This document shows positions 1 to 8,894 of a stretch of 64,000 nucleotides of DNA, piece after piece. The notes beneath the pieces are model-generated. The model worked only from the letters and a program-made list of their open reading frames with translations, did no database searches and was not told where the DNA came from. The position numbers were made by a program, and so were the translations under genes. The stretch's first letter is position 1. Each line of letters opens with the position of its first letter. This DNA is from JAPOXR01 sp965116115 (GTDB lineage Bacteria; Pseudomonadota; Alphaproteobacteria; Rhodobacterales; Rhodobacteraceae): assembly GCA_965116115.1 (NCBI GenBank), contig OZ220486.1, forward strand, positions 2,232,001 to 2,296,000, given 5' to 3'.

Positions 1-818
1 CCGGGCACATGCGCATACCATGCCGCATAATCCTGGCTGTGTTGAGCGGCGACGCGCGCCGCTGCTCCGTTCGGTCCACGGAACACGATCGGGCATCCCA
101 TTTGACCGCCTGACATATAGAGTGTCTTAGCGGCGGAATTCACAATCTGGTCAATGGCCTGCATGGCGAAGTTGAATGTCATGAATTCAACGATGGGACG
201 CAGCCCGGCGAATGCGCTCCCGACGCCCAGCCCGGTGAATCCGTGTTCAGTGATCGGGGTGTCAACGACACGTTCCGGACCGAATTCTTCCAGCAAACCC
301 TGCGAAATCTTGTAGGCACCCTGATATTCGGCGACTTCCTCTCCCATCAGGAACACATTCGCGTCACGGCGCATCTCCTCCGCCATGGCTTCCCGCAACG
401 CGGCCCGCAGTGTCGTGCGCCGGGTCTCTCCGGTCGATTCGGATTCCGCGGCCTGCGCTGGCGGGGCCGGCGCTGACGGCGGGCTCGGCGTCGCTGACAC
501 CAGCTCTTTTATTTCCGGTTTCGGTGCGGCTGTCTCCGTTGCCGGCGCAGCCCGACCGGTATTCCGTTCGGTCGGACTATCGGTCTCAAGGACAGCGATT
601 GCCGAGTTTACGGGAATGTCGGCTGCCCCTTCGGCGACCAGCAGTTCAATAATCTGGCCATCTTCATGGGCGTCGACCTCCATTGTGGTTTTGTCGGTTT
701 CGATTTCGGCGAGGATATCTCCTGCTGACACCGCATCGCCGGTGGTGACCAGCCATTTCGCCAGTGTGCCGGTTTCCATCGTCGGAGACAGCGTCGGCAT
801 CAGCACTTCGGATTTCAT
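1..818 (-). CDS. pdhB: Pyruvate dehydrogenase E1 beta subunit with N-terminal lipoyl domain (partial)
   Basis: The gene runs off the left edge; about 272 N-terminal residues are visible. With PdhA it forms the thiamine-diphosphate E1 component that decarboxylates pyruvate and acetylates the lipoyl groups of E2. Residues 1-80 are a biotinyl/lipoyl domain with the lipoylation lysine at position 43 in ETDKTTMEVDA. A Pro/Ala/Glu-rich linker follows to about residue 130, then the E1-beta fold (GEEVAEYQGAYK, ITEHGFTGLGVG, FRGPNGAAARVAAQHSQ). A lipoyl domain fused to E1-beta is characteristic of alphaproteobacteria. The ATG is preceded by GGAGAAGATAAA. It lies 45 bases after pdhA in the same operon. 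Identification is secure; the C-terminus is outside the window. Confidence 0.96.
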   Translation of the reverse strand, partial: MKSEVLMPTLSPTMETGTLAKWLVTTGDAVSAGDILAEIETDKTTMEVDAHEDGQIIELLVAEGAADIPVNSAIAVLETDSPTERNTGRAAPATETAAPKPEIKELVSATPSPPSAPAPPAQAAESESTGETRRTTLRAALREAMAEEMRRDANVFLMGEEVAEYQGAYKISQGLLEEFGPERVVDTPITEHGFTGLGVGSAFAGLRPIVEFMTFNFAMQAIDQIVNSAAKTLYMSGGQMGCPIVFRGPNGAAARVAAQHSQDYAAWYAHVP

Positions 819-863
819 TTTATCTTCTCCGCCGCAGCCGGGGCACTTCGGCCCCCGCATGCT

Positions 864-1853
864 TTATGCATAAACATCCGTGTAAAGTTCCTTCTCTTCG
901 GGTTCCGGACTTGTCCTCGCGAACTCCGCTGATTCATTGATAACTGACCGCACTTCTGAGTCTATTTTCTTGATGTCATCCTCTGTGACATCCGGGAGCG
1001 CGAGCAGCCGCGCACGTACCGCATCGATCGGATCCTGTTCGCCGCGAACCTTCTGGACCTCTTCACGGCTCCGGTATTTTGCGGGATCTGACATGGAGTG
1101 CCCTCGGTACCTGTAGGTCAGCAGCTCCAGAATATATGGACCTTTTCCCGAGCGGCAATGTTCAGCGGCCCGTTCTCCCGCTTCTTTCACCGCAAGGACA
1201 TCCATGCCGTCAGCGATTTCGCCGGGGATTTCGAATGACGCGCCGCGGGTGTGGAATTCCGGTGTTGAGGATGAGCGCTCGGTCGAGGTTCCCATTGCGT
1301 AATGGTTGTTTTCGATGACAAAGATCACCGGAAGCTTCCACAGGGACGCCATGTTGAAGGATTCGTAAACTTGGCCTTGGTTCGCCGCTCCGTCGCCGAA
1401 ATAGGTGAAAGTGACATTTCGTGTGTTCAGATATTTGTCCGCGAAAGCGAGTCCGGCGCCGATGGGCACTTGGGCGCCGACGATGCCGTGCCCGCCGTAG
1501 AAACGGTTTTCTTTGCTGAACATATGCATGGAGCCGCCTTTACCGCGCGAATAACCGCCTGATCTGCCGGTCAGTTCCGCCATGACGCCGTTCGGATGCA
1601 TGCCGGACGCCAGCATGTGCCCATGGTCGCGGTAAGCCGTTATGCGTCTGTCTCCTTCCGCGGCTGCCGCTTCCAAGCCTGTCACCACCGCTTCCTGGCC
1701 GATGTAAAGATGGCAGAAACCGCCGATCTGCCCCATTCCGTACAGCTGGCCGGCTTTTTCCTCGAAACGGCGGATCAGCAGCATCGTTCTGAAATACCCG
1801 AACAATTCGTCTCTAGCAGCGCCGGACTCCTTTTTGCGCCTTTTGTTGGCCAT
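864..1853 (-). CDS. pdhA: Pyruvate dehydrogenase E1 alpha subunit
   Basis: This 329-residue protein is the thiamine-diphosphate-binding alpha subunit of pyruvate dehydrogenase E1. The cofactor motif is visible as GDGAANQGQVYESFNMA followed by VIENNHYAMGT, and the conserved loop RYRGHSMSDPAKYRS is present near residue 250. Length is normal for the short bacterial alpha subunit. The start is supported by AAGGAGGAACC six bases upstream of the ATG. It is transcribed with the ftsB-like gene upstream and pdhB downstream, the usual alphaproteobacterial order. A branched-chain or acetoin dehydrogenase is less likely because the beta partner carries the PDH-type lipoyl domain. Confidence 0.96.
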   Translation of the reverse strand: MANKRRKKESGAARDELFGYFRTMLLIRRFEEKAGQLYGMGQIGGFCHLYIGQEAVVTGLEAAAAEGDRRITAYRDHGHMLASGMHPNGVMAELTGRSGGYSRGKGGSMHMFSKENRFYGGHGIVGAQVPIGAGLAFADKYLNTRNVTFTYFGDGAANQGQVYESFNMASLWKLPVIFVIENNHYAMGTSTERSSSTPEFHTRGASFEIPGEIADGMDVLAVKEAGERAAEHCRSGKGPYILELLTYRYRGHSMSDPAKYRSREEVQKVRGEQDPIDAVRARLLALPDVTEDDIKKIDSEVRSVINESAEFARTSPEPEEKELYTDVYA

Positions 1854-1960
1854 TTAGCTGGTTCCTCCTTGGCCGGCCGCCTCGCGGCGGCTATCTTAGA
1901 GTCGACTGCGGATGATTTCCAGAGCGCATGAGCGACGGAGGCGCAGAACTCTGCCTGCGG

Positions 1961-2317
1961 TCAATTGATGATGATTTCGTCGGTCCGGATGTAGCCGAGA
2001 ACCTTGCGGGCCCGTTCGTCAAGCAGGTCGAGATCAAGATAGTCATCGGAAAGGCGCAGCGTCAGATTCCGCATTTTGCCGATTTCCGTGTTCAGCCGGT
2101 CCAGTTCCTTCTGGAGTTCGGTCGCTTGATCAATGATCTGAATCCTGCGGAAAATCCCGGAATCTCCCTGCAAAGCAGCGTATGAAAAATAACTGCCCAG
2201 CAACAGGGCGCCGCCGACCCAAGCCGCGGCTGTCACTCCCGGAAGTCTGACTCTTCTGATGCCGACCTTCATACTCCGCAGCCCCGCTGAGCGCTGTATG
2301 CGCCTGATTCCTCTCAT
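1961..2317 (-). CDS. FtsB/DivIC-type septum formation initiator protein
   Basis: A small bitopic membrane protein of 118 residues. A basic N-terminus (MRGIRRIQRS) precedes one membrane segment (about residues 26-45, VTAAAWVGGALLLGSYFSYAA), then a periplasmic coiled coil (IDQATELQKELDRLNTEI) and the short C-terminal part seen in the FtsB/DivIC family (LDLDLLDERARKVLGYIRTDEIII). FtsB bridges FtsL and FtsQ in the divisome. The family is normally found just upstream of pdhA in alphaproteobacteria, as here. The start is uncertain: an internal ATG at 2272 gives 103 residues, and neither start has a well-spaced ribosome-binding site. The open frame continues upstream into pgk, which is not real coding. 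Confidence 0.85.
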   Translation of the reverse strand: MRGIRRIQRSAGLRSMKVGIRRVRLPGVTAAAWVGGALLLGSYFSYAALQGDSGIFRRIQIIDQATELQKELDRLNTEIGKMRNLTLRLSDDYLDLDLLDERARKVLGYIRTDEIIIN

Positions 2318-2345
2318 CGTGCCATGTTCCGCGCCGGATGTGAAT

Positions 2346-3563
2346 TCAATTCCGCCGCGATGAATATGATCTGTCCAGCGCCGTGATTCCGGGAAGCCGG
2401 CGGCCTTCCATCCATTCCAGGAATGCGCCTCCCGCGGTCGAGACATAAGTGAAGTCATCCAAAACGGCGGCGCTGTTGAGCGCGGCGGCTGTGTCACCGC
2501 CTCCTGCGAAGGACAAGAGCTTGCCTCGGCGGGTGAGTTCCGCAGCCGCCTGCGCCAGCGATACCGTCGCCGCGTCGAATGGCGGATGCTCAAACGCTCC
2601 GGGCGGACCATTCCAGACCAATGTCCGGACCCTTTCCATCAGTTGTTTGATCCGCGCCGCCGAACGCGGTCCGATATCCAGTATCATCATGTCGTCAGGG
2701 CACTCGGAAACCGGTGCGGTGAACCGGTCGGCTCCGGCTTCCAGACGCGGAGCCAAGACTGAATCGACCGGCAGAACAAGCTCGCAGCGGTACCCGGCGG
2801 CTTTGCTCAATATTGCCCGGGCAGTCTCCGCATGGTCCGGCTCGGCCAGTGACGCGCCTGTCGGCATTCCCTGCGCGAGATGGAACGTGTTCGCCATGGC
2901 TCCGCTGACAACCAATATGTCAGTTTTATCCAAAAGATTGTTTATCAGTTTGATTTTCGTAGATATCTTTGCACCGCCGATGATCGCCAGCAGAGGGGGC
3001 TCAGGGTTGTCCAGAGCCGAGGACAGCGCCGTCAGTTCAGCTTCCATCAGGCGCCCGGCGCATGAAGGCAGCAATCCCGCAATGCGGTCGATTGAGGCGT
3101 GGGCGCGGTGTGAGACCGAGAACGCGTCGTTGCAGTACACATCCCCCAGACTTGCCAGAGAAGCCGCGAATTCCGGATCGTTCTCCTGTTCGCGGGAGTC
3201 AAACCTGAGATTTTCCAGCAGGACGATATTGCCGGATTCCGCGCGCCGGACCGCCGATTCCGCCATCGGGCCCACGGTCTGGCCGCAGAAAATCACCGGC
3301 GCGCCGGAAAGCCGTTCAATTGACACCGTCAGGGCGGCCAGGGAATGCCGCCGGTCGCCGGCTGATTCGGGACGTCCGAGATGGGACATCAGGATCGGAA
3401 TTCCGCCGTTGCCGAGAATGGTCTCAAGCGTCGGAAGCGTCCGGACGATGCGGGTCTCGTCGGTGACCCGGCCATTCCGCATCGGCACGTTAAAATCCAC
3501 CCGCGTCAAGACCCGCTTGCCGCGAAGATCGACATTGTCCAGACTGTCCCAGTTTCCGGTCAT
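2346..3563 (-). CDS. pgk: Phosphoglycerate kinase
   Basis: A 405-residue phosphoglycerate kinase that interconverts 1,3-bisphosphoglycerate + ADP and 3-phosphoglycerate + ATP. The N-terminal substrate domain shows RVDFNVPM with the following RVTDETRI and HLGRP. The hinge region has AIIGGAKISTKIKLI, and the nucleotide domain has VWNGPPGAFE and FAGGGDTAAAL. The chosen ATG follows AGGGGACC and gives the family length; a longer in-frame extension upstream looks non-coding. It follows gap by 26 bases in the tkt-gap-pgk operon. Confidence 0.98.
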   Translation of the reverse strand: MTGNWDSLDNVDLRGKRVLTRVDFNVPMRNGRVTDETRIVRTLPTLETILGNGGIPILMSHLGRPESAGDRRHSLAALTVSIERLSGAPVIFCGQTVGPMAESAVRRAESGNIVLLENLRFDSREQENDPEFAASLASLGDVYCNDAFSVSHRAHASIDRIAGLLPSCAGRLMEAELTALSSALDNPEPPLLAIIGGAKISTKIKLINNLLDKTDILVVSGAMANTFHLAQGMPTGASLAEPDHAETARAILSKAAGYRCELVLPVDSVLAPRLEAGADRFTAPVSECPDDMMILDIGPRSAARIKQLMERVRTLVWNGPPGAFEHPPFDAATVSLAQAAAELTRRGKLLSFAGGGDTAAALNSAAVLDDFTYVSTAGGAFLEWMEGRRLPGITALDRSYSSRRN

Positions 3564-3589
3564 GCAGGTCCCCTGCGTATTATAGTGCG

Positions 3590-4588
3590 TCAGGCACTGG
3601 CCAGATGGACGGCGGTGTCCAGCATCCGGTTGGAGAAACCCCATTCATTGTCGTACCAGCTCAGCACCCTGCAGAATCCGCCGTCCATGACTTTGGTCTG
3701 ATCCATGTGAAAGACCGACGAGTGCGGGTCGTGATTGAAGTCCATGGAGACATTCGCCTTTTCAGTGTAGCCGAGAATACCCGCGAGCGCACCGTCCGCG
3801 GCCTCCCTGATGTGCGAGTTGATCTCTTCCGCAGTTGTCTCGCGCGTCGCCTGAAACGTCAGGTCCACAACCGAGACGTTGGGAGTCGGCACACGTATAG
3901 CCACTCCGTCGAGTCTGCCTGCCAAGTCCGGCAGAACCAGTCCGACCGCGCGTGCTGCGCCTGTGGAGGTTGGAATCATTGACATGGCCGCGGCGCGTGC
4001 ACGGTAGAGGTCCTTGTGGACGGCGTCCAGCGCAGGCTGGTCCCCGGTGTAGCTGTGAATCGTGGTCATGAAGCCGCGCTCAATCCCGACAGTCCCGGCA
4101 AGCGTTTTGGCAACCGGCGCCAGACAGTTTGTGGTGCAAGATGCGTTCGAGACGACCCGGTCTCCGGCTTCGATGCTGGAATGATTGACTCCGAAGACCA
4201 CGGTTCTGTCTGCGTCGGTCGCAGGGGCTGACACCAAGACCTTAGCGGAACCGTTGGCCAGGTGGCGCGCCGCCCCGCCGCGGCTGGTGAACAGTCCGGT
4301 GCATTCCATTGCGATTTCGACGCCGTTCCAGGGAAGCTCTTCGGGATCGCGCAGCGCCGTGACCTTTACCGGACCGTCACCCAGATCAATAAAATCATTG
4401 CCGGTACGGATCTGCCCCGGAAACCGCCCGTGCACTGAGTCGAATTCCAGCAGATGGGCCAGATGCCCAACGGGGGCCAGATCATTAATTGCCGTCACCT
4501 GCAGGTCCGTGCGTTTCGTTTCGGCAAGCGCCCGCAGAACATTGCGGCCGATTCGCCCGAATCCGTTTATTCCAGCTGTTACCGTCAT
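3590..4588 (-). CDS. gap: Type I glyceraldehyde-3-phosphate dehydrogenase
   Basis: A 332-residue NAD(P)-dependent GAPDH. The Rossmann motif GINGFGRIGRN is at residues 7-17. The catalytic cysteine is C151 in SNASCTTNCLAP. The conserved inner-core segments DLYRARAAAMSMIPTSTGAA and VRVPTPNVSVVDL-like sequence (here IRVPTPNVSVVDLTF) are present. The end of beta-strand 2 reads AINDLAP, where aspartate normally favours NAD. The start has AGGAG eight bases upstream. It lies between tkt and pgk, so these genes serve glycolysis, gluconeogenesis and pentose phosphate flux together. Confidence 0.98.
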   Translation of the reverse strand: MTVTAGINGFGRIGRNVLRALAETKRTDLQVTAINDLAPVGHLAHLLEFDSVHGRFPGQIRTGNDFIDLGDGPVKVTALRDPEELPWNGVEIAMECTGLFTSRGGAARHLANGSAKVLVSAPATDADRTVVFGVNHSSIEAGDRVVSNASCTTNCLAPVAKTLAGTVGIERGFMTTIHSYTGDQPALDAVHKDLYRARAAAMSMIPTSTGAARAVGLVLPDLAGRLDGVAIRVPTPNVSVVDLTFQATRETTAEEINSHIREAADGALAGILGYTEKANVSMDFNHDPHSSVFHMDQTKVMDGGFCRVLSWYDNEWGFSNRMLDTAVHLASA

Positions 4589-4734
4589 GTTTTTACTCCT
4601 TAATTTCATTTCCATACTTTCAGCGGCGATCCAAAGACCCACCGTTCAAAGGAAGGCGCAAGCCGATTCTTTCACAAGAATTCAGCAAATTTCTTTCCGC
4701 CTCTCGAATTCGACGCCGTCGGCCAGCATCCGAA

Positions 4735-6759
4735 TCAGCCCTGCAGCAGCGCCTCGGCTTTTTCCGCGACAGTTTCGGCGGTGATTCCGAAATGCCGGAA
4801 CAGTTCCGGACCTGGCGCCGAAGCGCCGAATCCGCTCATGCCGACGAATACCGCCCGCCTTTCGCTGCCGCGCTCGCCGTACAGCCATTTGTCCCAGCCG
4901 TCCCGTACCGCAGCTTCTACCGCGACTCTGACCGCTGTCCGCGGCAGCAACCGCCTCCGGTATGACTCGTCCTGAGCCGCGAAAAGCTCTTGGCACGGCA
5001 CGGAGATCACGCGGGTGCCGATTTGCCTGCCTTCGAGAATTTGCCGGGCCTTCATTGCTACAGAGACTTCTGATCCGCTGGCTAATAGGATCGCGCGCCT
5101 AGGGGCCGCGGATTCGGCGAGGATATAGGCACCCCGGGCGCATTTGTTGGTTTTGTGATGCGCAGTGCGGAGAGTCGGCAAGGACTGCCGGCTCAGCACA
5201 AGCACGGACGGCGTGTTTTTGGAAGCCAGAGCCAGCTGCCAAACTTCGGCGGTTTCAACCGTGTCGCAGGGTCGGAACACATTCAGATTCGGCGTCGCGC
5301 GCAGCATGGCCAAATGCTCCACGGGCTGGTGGGTGGGGCCGTCTTCCCCGAGACCGATCGAATCATGGGTCATCACATAGATGACCGGCAGCCCCATGAG
5401 GGCCGACAGTCGGATCGACGGGCGCGCATAGTCAGTGAAACAGAGGAACGTGCCGCCGTAAGGTCTGATCCCTCCATGAAGAGCCATGCCGTTCATGGCC
5501 GCGGCCATGGCATGTTCGCGCACGCCGTAATGGATGTAGCGGCCGGCTCTGTTCTGCTCCGAAAACACGCCGAGATCCGGGGTCTTGGTGTTGTTCGATC
5601 CAGTCAGATCCGCTGAGCCGCCGATCACTTCGGGAAGGATGGGGTTGATTCGCGAGAGAACGAACTCGGATGACTTCCGGGTGGCCGCTTTCGGTTGAGA
5701 GGCGGAGATTTCCCGCTTGATCCCGTTGATGGCCGGAGTCAGCCGCCGGGGCAGGCCGCCGCTGATCATCCGTTCGAAGCGGCGGCGGCGGACGACGGAC
5801 ATTTTCCTGAGCCTTTGCTCCCAGGCAAGTCTTTCACTGCCACCCCTTTTTCCGGTTTCGAGCCAGTTATCCCGGACGTCACGGGGAATTTCAAATGGTC
5901 CGTGCGGCCAGAACAGAGCTGACTTGGCAGTCTTGATTTCATCATCGCCGAGTGGACTGCCGTGCGCCGAAGCGGTTCCCTGCTTGTTCGGCGATCCGAA
6001 TCCGATGACGGTCCGGCATGCGATCAGCGACGGAGAGCGGCTCGATTTTGCCAACTTCAACGCGGCGTCAACGGCATCCGGGTCATGCCCGTCGCACTGC
6101 AGCACGTCCCAGCCGTAAGATTTGAACCGAGCCGGCTGGTCGGTCACATCGGCCAGCGATACGCTTCCGTCGATCGAGATGCCGTTGTCGTCGAAGAGAA
6201 CAGTCAGGCGCGAGAGGCCGAGTTTGCCGGCCAGCGCCGCCGCTTCGTGGCTGATTCCCTCCATGAGGCAACCGTCCCCGGCCAGCGCGTAGGTCCGGTG
6301 GCTGACGATTTCCGGGCCGAATCTTTTGCGCAGAGATTCTTCGGCGACCGCCATGCCGACGGCGTTCGCCAGTCCCTGTCCCAGCGGCCCGGTTGTGGTT
6401 TCAATCCCCGCGCCATGTCCGAATTCCGGATGGCCCGGCGTCACAGATCCAAGCTGGCGGAAGTTTTTCAGCTGGTCGAGCGTGAAGTCCCGGCAGCCGG
6501 TAAGGTGAAGCAGAGCGTAAAGCAGCATAGATCCATGGCCGGCGGACAATATGAAACGGTCGCGGTCCGGCCAGTGAGGATCGGAGGCGTCGAATTTCAG
6601 ATGTTTTTCGAACAGGACCGTGACAACATCTGCCATGCCCATCGGCATGCCGGGATGGCCTGACTCGGCTGCCTGCACGGCATCCATCGCCAAAGCGCGA
6701 ATGGCGCAGGCGCGTTTCCAGTGGTCCGGATGAAGGTCTATGATCTCATTCAGTTCCAA
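4735..6759 (-). CDS. tkt: Transketolase
   Basis: A thiamine-diphosphate transketolase of about 674 residues that transfers two-carbon units between ketoses and aldoses. The motifs ESGHPGMPMGMADV, GHGAGIETTTGPLGQGLANAVGMA, GDGCLMEGISHEAA and THDSIGLGEDGPTHQPVEHL are all present. The start is unusual. No suitable ATG exists; a TTG at 6759 is preceded by AGAGGG with six bases spacing and gives an N-terminus of family length (MELNEIIDLHPDHWKRACA). A GTG at 6783 would add eight residues but has no ribosome-binding site. First gene of the tkt-gap-pgk operon, divergent from the zapA pair. Confidence 0.96.
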   Translation of the reverse strand: MELNEIIDLHPDHWKRACAIRALAMDAVQAAESGHPGMPMGMADVVTVLFEKHLKFDASDPHWPDRDRFILSAGHGSMLLYALLHLTGCRDFTLDQLKNFRQLGSVTPGHPEFGHGAGIETTTGPLGQGLANAVGMAVAEESLRKRFGPEIVSHRTYALAGDGCLMEGISHEAAALAGKLGLSRLTVLFDDNGISIDGSVSLADVTDQPARFKSYGWDVLQCDGHDPDAVDAALKLAKSSRSPSLIACRTVIGFGSPNKQGTASAHGSPLGDDEIKTAKSALFWPHGPFEIPRDVRDNWLETGKRGGSERLAWEQRLRKMSVVRRRRFERMISGGLPRRLTPAINGIKREISASQPKAATRKSSEFVLSRINPILPEVIGGSADLTGSNNTKTPDLGVFSEQNRAGRYIHYGVREHAMAAAMNGMALHGGIRPYGGTFLCFTDYARPSIRLSALMGLPVIYVMTHDSIGLGEDGPTHQPVEHLAMLRATPNLNVFRPCDTVETAEVWQLALASKNTPSVLVLSRQSLPTLRTAHHKTNKCARGAYILAESAAPRRAILLASGSEVSVAMKARQILEGRQIGTRVISVPCQELFAAQDESYRRRLLPRTAVRVAVEAAVRDGWDKWLYGERGSERRAVFVGMSGFGASAPGPELFRHFGITAETVAEKAEALLQG

Positions 6760-7237
6760 GTGATGCCCTCTCGCAGTTTCCACCGCAAGGTATTGACCGA
6801 AGCCGTGCGAAAGGCAACCGAAAGTGTCGATTCCGTATCAGTGATTCCGCCTTGAATGCGGTTCCTGCGGCGGCCTTGATCCCGTTGTCCGTTTTGGATT
6901 CGCAGTCGGGTGCGCAGGAGTCTCTGTACCACTTGGTTTGGTTTCGTCGGCTCTCCGCTTGGATCCAACGCCTGCGGCCTTGGCGGGGATCTGGCAGCGC
7001 AAGCGGCGAATCCTTGATCATGGAACGGCTGCAAGCAGGCGCGGCGCATGCGTTCTGTTATATCATTGACGGACCTGCCGGTCTTATTCAAGGCAGCACC
7101 AGCCTGAACCAGCCGGCGACAGTCCGAAAGCCGGGCTCGGCACCGGTAAGGGAACATCCTGATTCTGCGATCAATGTTATTGCGTTGGAGAGGATTGTAC
7201 ATGATAATGAGTCGGCGGAGGAAGCGGCAGGTTCAGC
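6760..7237. other. Divergent intergenic region between tkt and the zapA pair
   Basis: A gap of about 480 bases between divergent genes. It should carry both promoters. I see a good sigma70-type promoter for the rightward pair, listed separately, and nothing convincing for tkt. Short open frames on both strands here lack ribosome-binding sites and family features. Confidence 0.6.
7180..7208 (+). promoter_or_regulatory. Putative sigma70 promoter for the DUF4164-like/zapA pair
   Basis: TTGCGT at 7180-7185 and GATAAT at 7203-7208 are separated by 17 bases, and the first start codon follows 29 bases later. This matches the -35/-10 consensus and spacing. It was judged by eye only. Confidence 0.45.
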
Positions 7238-7549
7238 ATGGAAGACAACGCAGCGGAATTGTTAACCCGGATTGACGCCGCATGCCGCCGGATGATGTCG
7301 TGCATCGAATCGCGGGATCTAGCGACGATCAAAGAAGTCGAAAAACTGATGTTTGAGTTGGCCGCGGAACGCAAAAAAACTTCAGAACTGGAGGCCAAGC
7401 TCGAAAAAACCGAAGATCAATCAGAAACACTCGAAAGTCTGAGCCGCGACTTGACCGAACTCAGGGCTGAACGATCCAGAGATCTGGAGGAACTTGATTC
7501 GATCATGTCGGAGCTACGGCCGATTATCAAGAGCGGCAACCGTGCCTGA
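7238..7549 (+). CDS. Small coiled-coil protein encoded upstream of zapA (DUF4164-like)
   Basis: A 103-residue acidic protein that is almost entirely predicted coiled coil. Heptad-like runs of Leu with Glu, Lys and Arg extend from about residue 28 (TIKEVEKLMFELAAERKKTS) through LEAKLEKTEDQSETLESLSRDLTEL-type sequence to residue 95. Alphaproteobacteria commonly carry such a DUF4164-type gene between tkt and zapA. Its stop overlaps the zapA GTG start (GTGCCTGA), which implies translational coupling and a possible role in ZapA or Z-ring function. Family assignment rests on position, size and coiled coil, not on a search. Confidence 0.75.
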   Translation: MEDNAAELLTRIDAACRRMMSCIESRDLATIKEVEKLMFELAAERKKTSELEAKLEKTEDQSETLESLSRDLTELRAERSRDLEELDSIMSELRPIIKSGNRA

Positions 7550-7946
7550 CATTCAGATTTCCGCTGGCGGGAGGCTTCTTCCGGTGGCGGTGGACAACTT
7601 GGAAGTGGAAGCAGCGTCCAGAGCCGCCGAAGTACTTCAGGCGGCACTGGACGAAGTTAAGAACGCCCAGAATTCGCAGGGTTCGGCAACCAATGAACTG
7701 TTGCTGGCCGGGCTGAAAGTGGCAGACCAGCTGGTTGAAGCGGCCAAACGGCCGGGCGCGGTGAACAGCGAAGCTGGCAACATCAAGGAGGGCTCCGGCG
7801 ACTCGGCGGCGCGTGACAATAATAAGCGGGCGGATCCTCAGCTTCTTGAGTCGCTGGAGAATTTCGCCAGGATGACCGAAAATTTGGCGGACCGGCTCGA
7901 AGAAATGCTGACGTCCGAGAAGGGCCAGTCCGAGGCGGCGCTTTGA
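7542..7946 (+). CDS. zapA: Cell division protein ZapA
   Basis: A 134-residue ZapA-like protein, an FtsZ-associated factor that crosslinks protofilaments at midcell. The N-terminal strand-rich part (VPDIQISAGGRLLPVAVDN) corresponds to the ZapA beta-hairpin with the conserved GR. A helix (EAASRAAEVLQAALDEV) follows, then the dimerisation helix NELLLAGLKVADQLVEAA. The C-terminal 60 residues are extended and hydrophilic, with a last helix LLESLENFARMTENLADRLEEML. The start is a GTG overlapping the preceding stop; an upstream ATG in frame would bury the gene in its neighbour. Sequence similarity is modest but position next to tkt supports the call. Confidence 0.82.
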   Translation: MPDIQISAGGRLLPVAVDNLEVEAASRAAEVLQAALDEVKNAQNSQGSATNELLLAGLKVADQLVEAAKRPGAVNSEAGNIKEGSGDSAARDNNKRADPQLLESLENFARMTENLADRLEEMLTSEKGQSEAAL

Positions 7947-8051
7947 TTACGGATTTTACGGCAGAGAAAGGTCTGGGCAGGGACCAAAGGCTCTGTCTAT
8001 GCTGATAGCGCCCTTTGCAGAATGCAGAAAACACAGAAACGGAGATCCACC

Positions 8052-8402
8052 ATGAAAAAGCGCACGTCAAAATTCATTTCTTGGATCCATCTTTCAGAGG
8101 ATGCACGGCTGCGGATAACTCGTCGTCCGTTCTGGCCGTTCTTCGCCTTGGGCTTTGTCCCCGCATTGCTCAACATATCCTTCCTGCTCGGCAATATTCC
8201 CGTGATAAACGGCGTTATGTCGTTGCTGGCCACCCCTGGCACAGTGGTTACCCTTCCGTTGCACAATGTCGTTCCCGGTGGCGGACTCGGTGTGACGGGA
8301 TTGATTGCGCTCGCGAACGGCCTTGTCTACGGATTCGCCGCGCTCCTGATTGCACGGGCGCATCGTCGCAGGCTTGCCGGCGGCAAGGGTGAAGGCGGCT
8401 GA
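8052..8402 (+). CDS. Small integral membrane protein of unknown function
   Basis: A 116-residue protein with a basic N-terminus (MKKRTSKFISW) and two likely membrane segments, one near residues 27-55 (FWPFFALGFVPALLNISFLL) and one near residues 76-100 (GGGLGVTGLIALANGLVYGF). A basic tail (ARAHRRRLAGGKGEGG) suggests a cytoplasmic C-terminus. GGAGAT lies seven bases before the ATG. It follows zapA by 105 bases on the same strand and could be co-transcribed. I do not recognise the family. Confidence 0.65.
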   Translation: MKKRTSKFISWIHLSEDARLRITRRPFWPFFALGFVPALLNISFLLGNIPVINGVMSLLATPGTVVTLPLHNVVPGGGLGVTGLIALANGLVYGFAALLIARAHRRRLAGGKGEGG

Positions 8403-8894
8403 ATTCCCGCCGATCGACGCCATCCAAGCGGAACTTCATCGGCCTTTTGACTGGCTGATGTCCTTGAATATACTGACATTATTGCGTTTTCGAATGTTTT
8501 CGGCGGACTCGCACGGGATTTTGTTTCACCGATTAAACTGCGAAATGCATCACTTCATTAGTAGACCGCGATTGAGGCGGATCTACATGTTGTATGCGGA
8601 TCAGTGAATTTTTCACCTCTGCTTATGGTCGTTAAATGCGGCTTTGTGAATTCATGAACTTGTGATAACATTAATGTCTATACACATGATTCATTTAAGA
8701 ATGAAGATACTTTCAATAATCGCCCATGAATTTACCTTTTTACTCCGAATGCCGTTCTTGCAACACTTTCCGGGTCTTTGCCGGCCATCCCGGTGTTAGC
8801 AGGACGATTGAGCATCCGGATTCTCGGCTTTTGCCTGAACGACCCGCAGTTTCAGCCAGACAGATCATAAGCACCGTGATATTCAGGACGGATT
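8403..8894. other. Gene-free stretch with an AT-rich core and a 10-bp palindrome
   Basis: No supported gene. Bases around 8590-8740 are clearly AT-richer than the surroundings. They contain a perfect 10-bp palindrome, ACATTAATGT, at 8668-8677. This could be a promoter or operator region for the next gene. The short open frames here lack coding features. Confidence 0.5.

Noticed and set aside
1961..2611. 216-codon reading of the ftsB-like gene
   Set aside because: The upstream 98-113 codons lie antisense-free but inside pgk in another frame; only the part after 2317 has membrane and coiled-coil features.
8403..8894. 6S RNA gene near zapA, as in some proteobacteria
   Set aside because: Neither this gap nor the 105 bases after zapA shows the long interrupted hairpin with a central bubble; a covariance-model scan would settle it.
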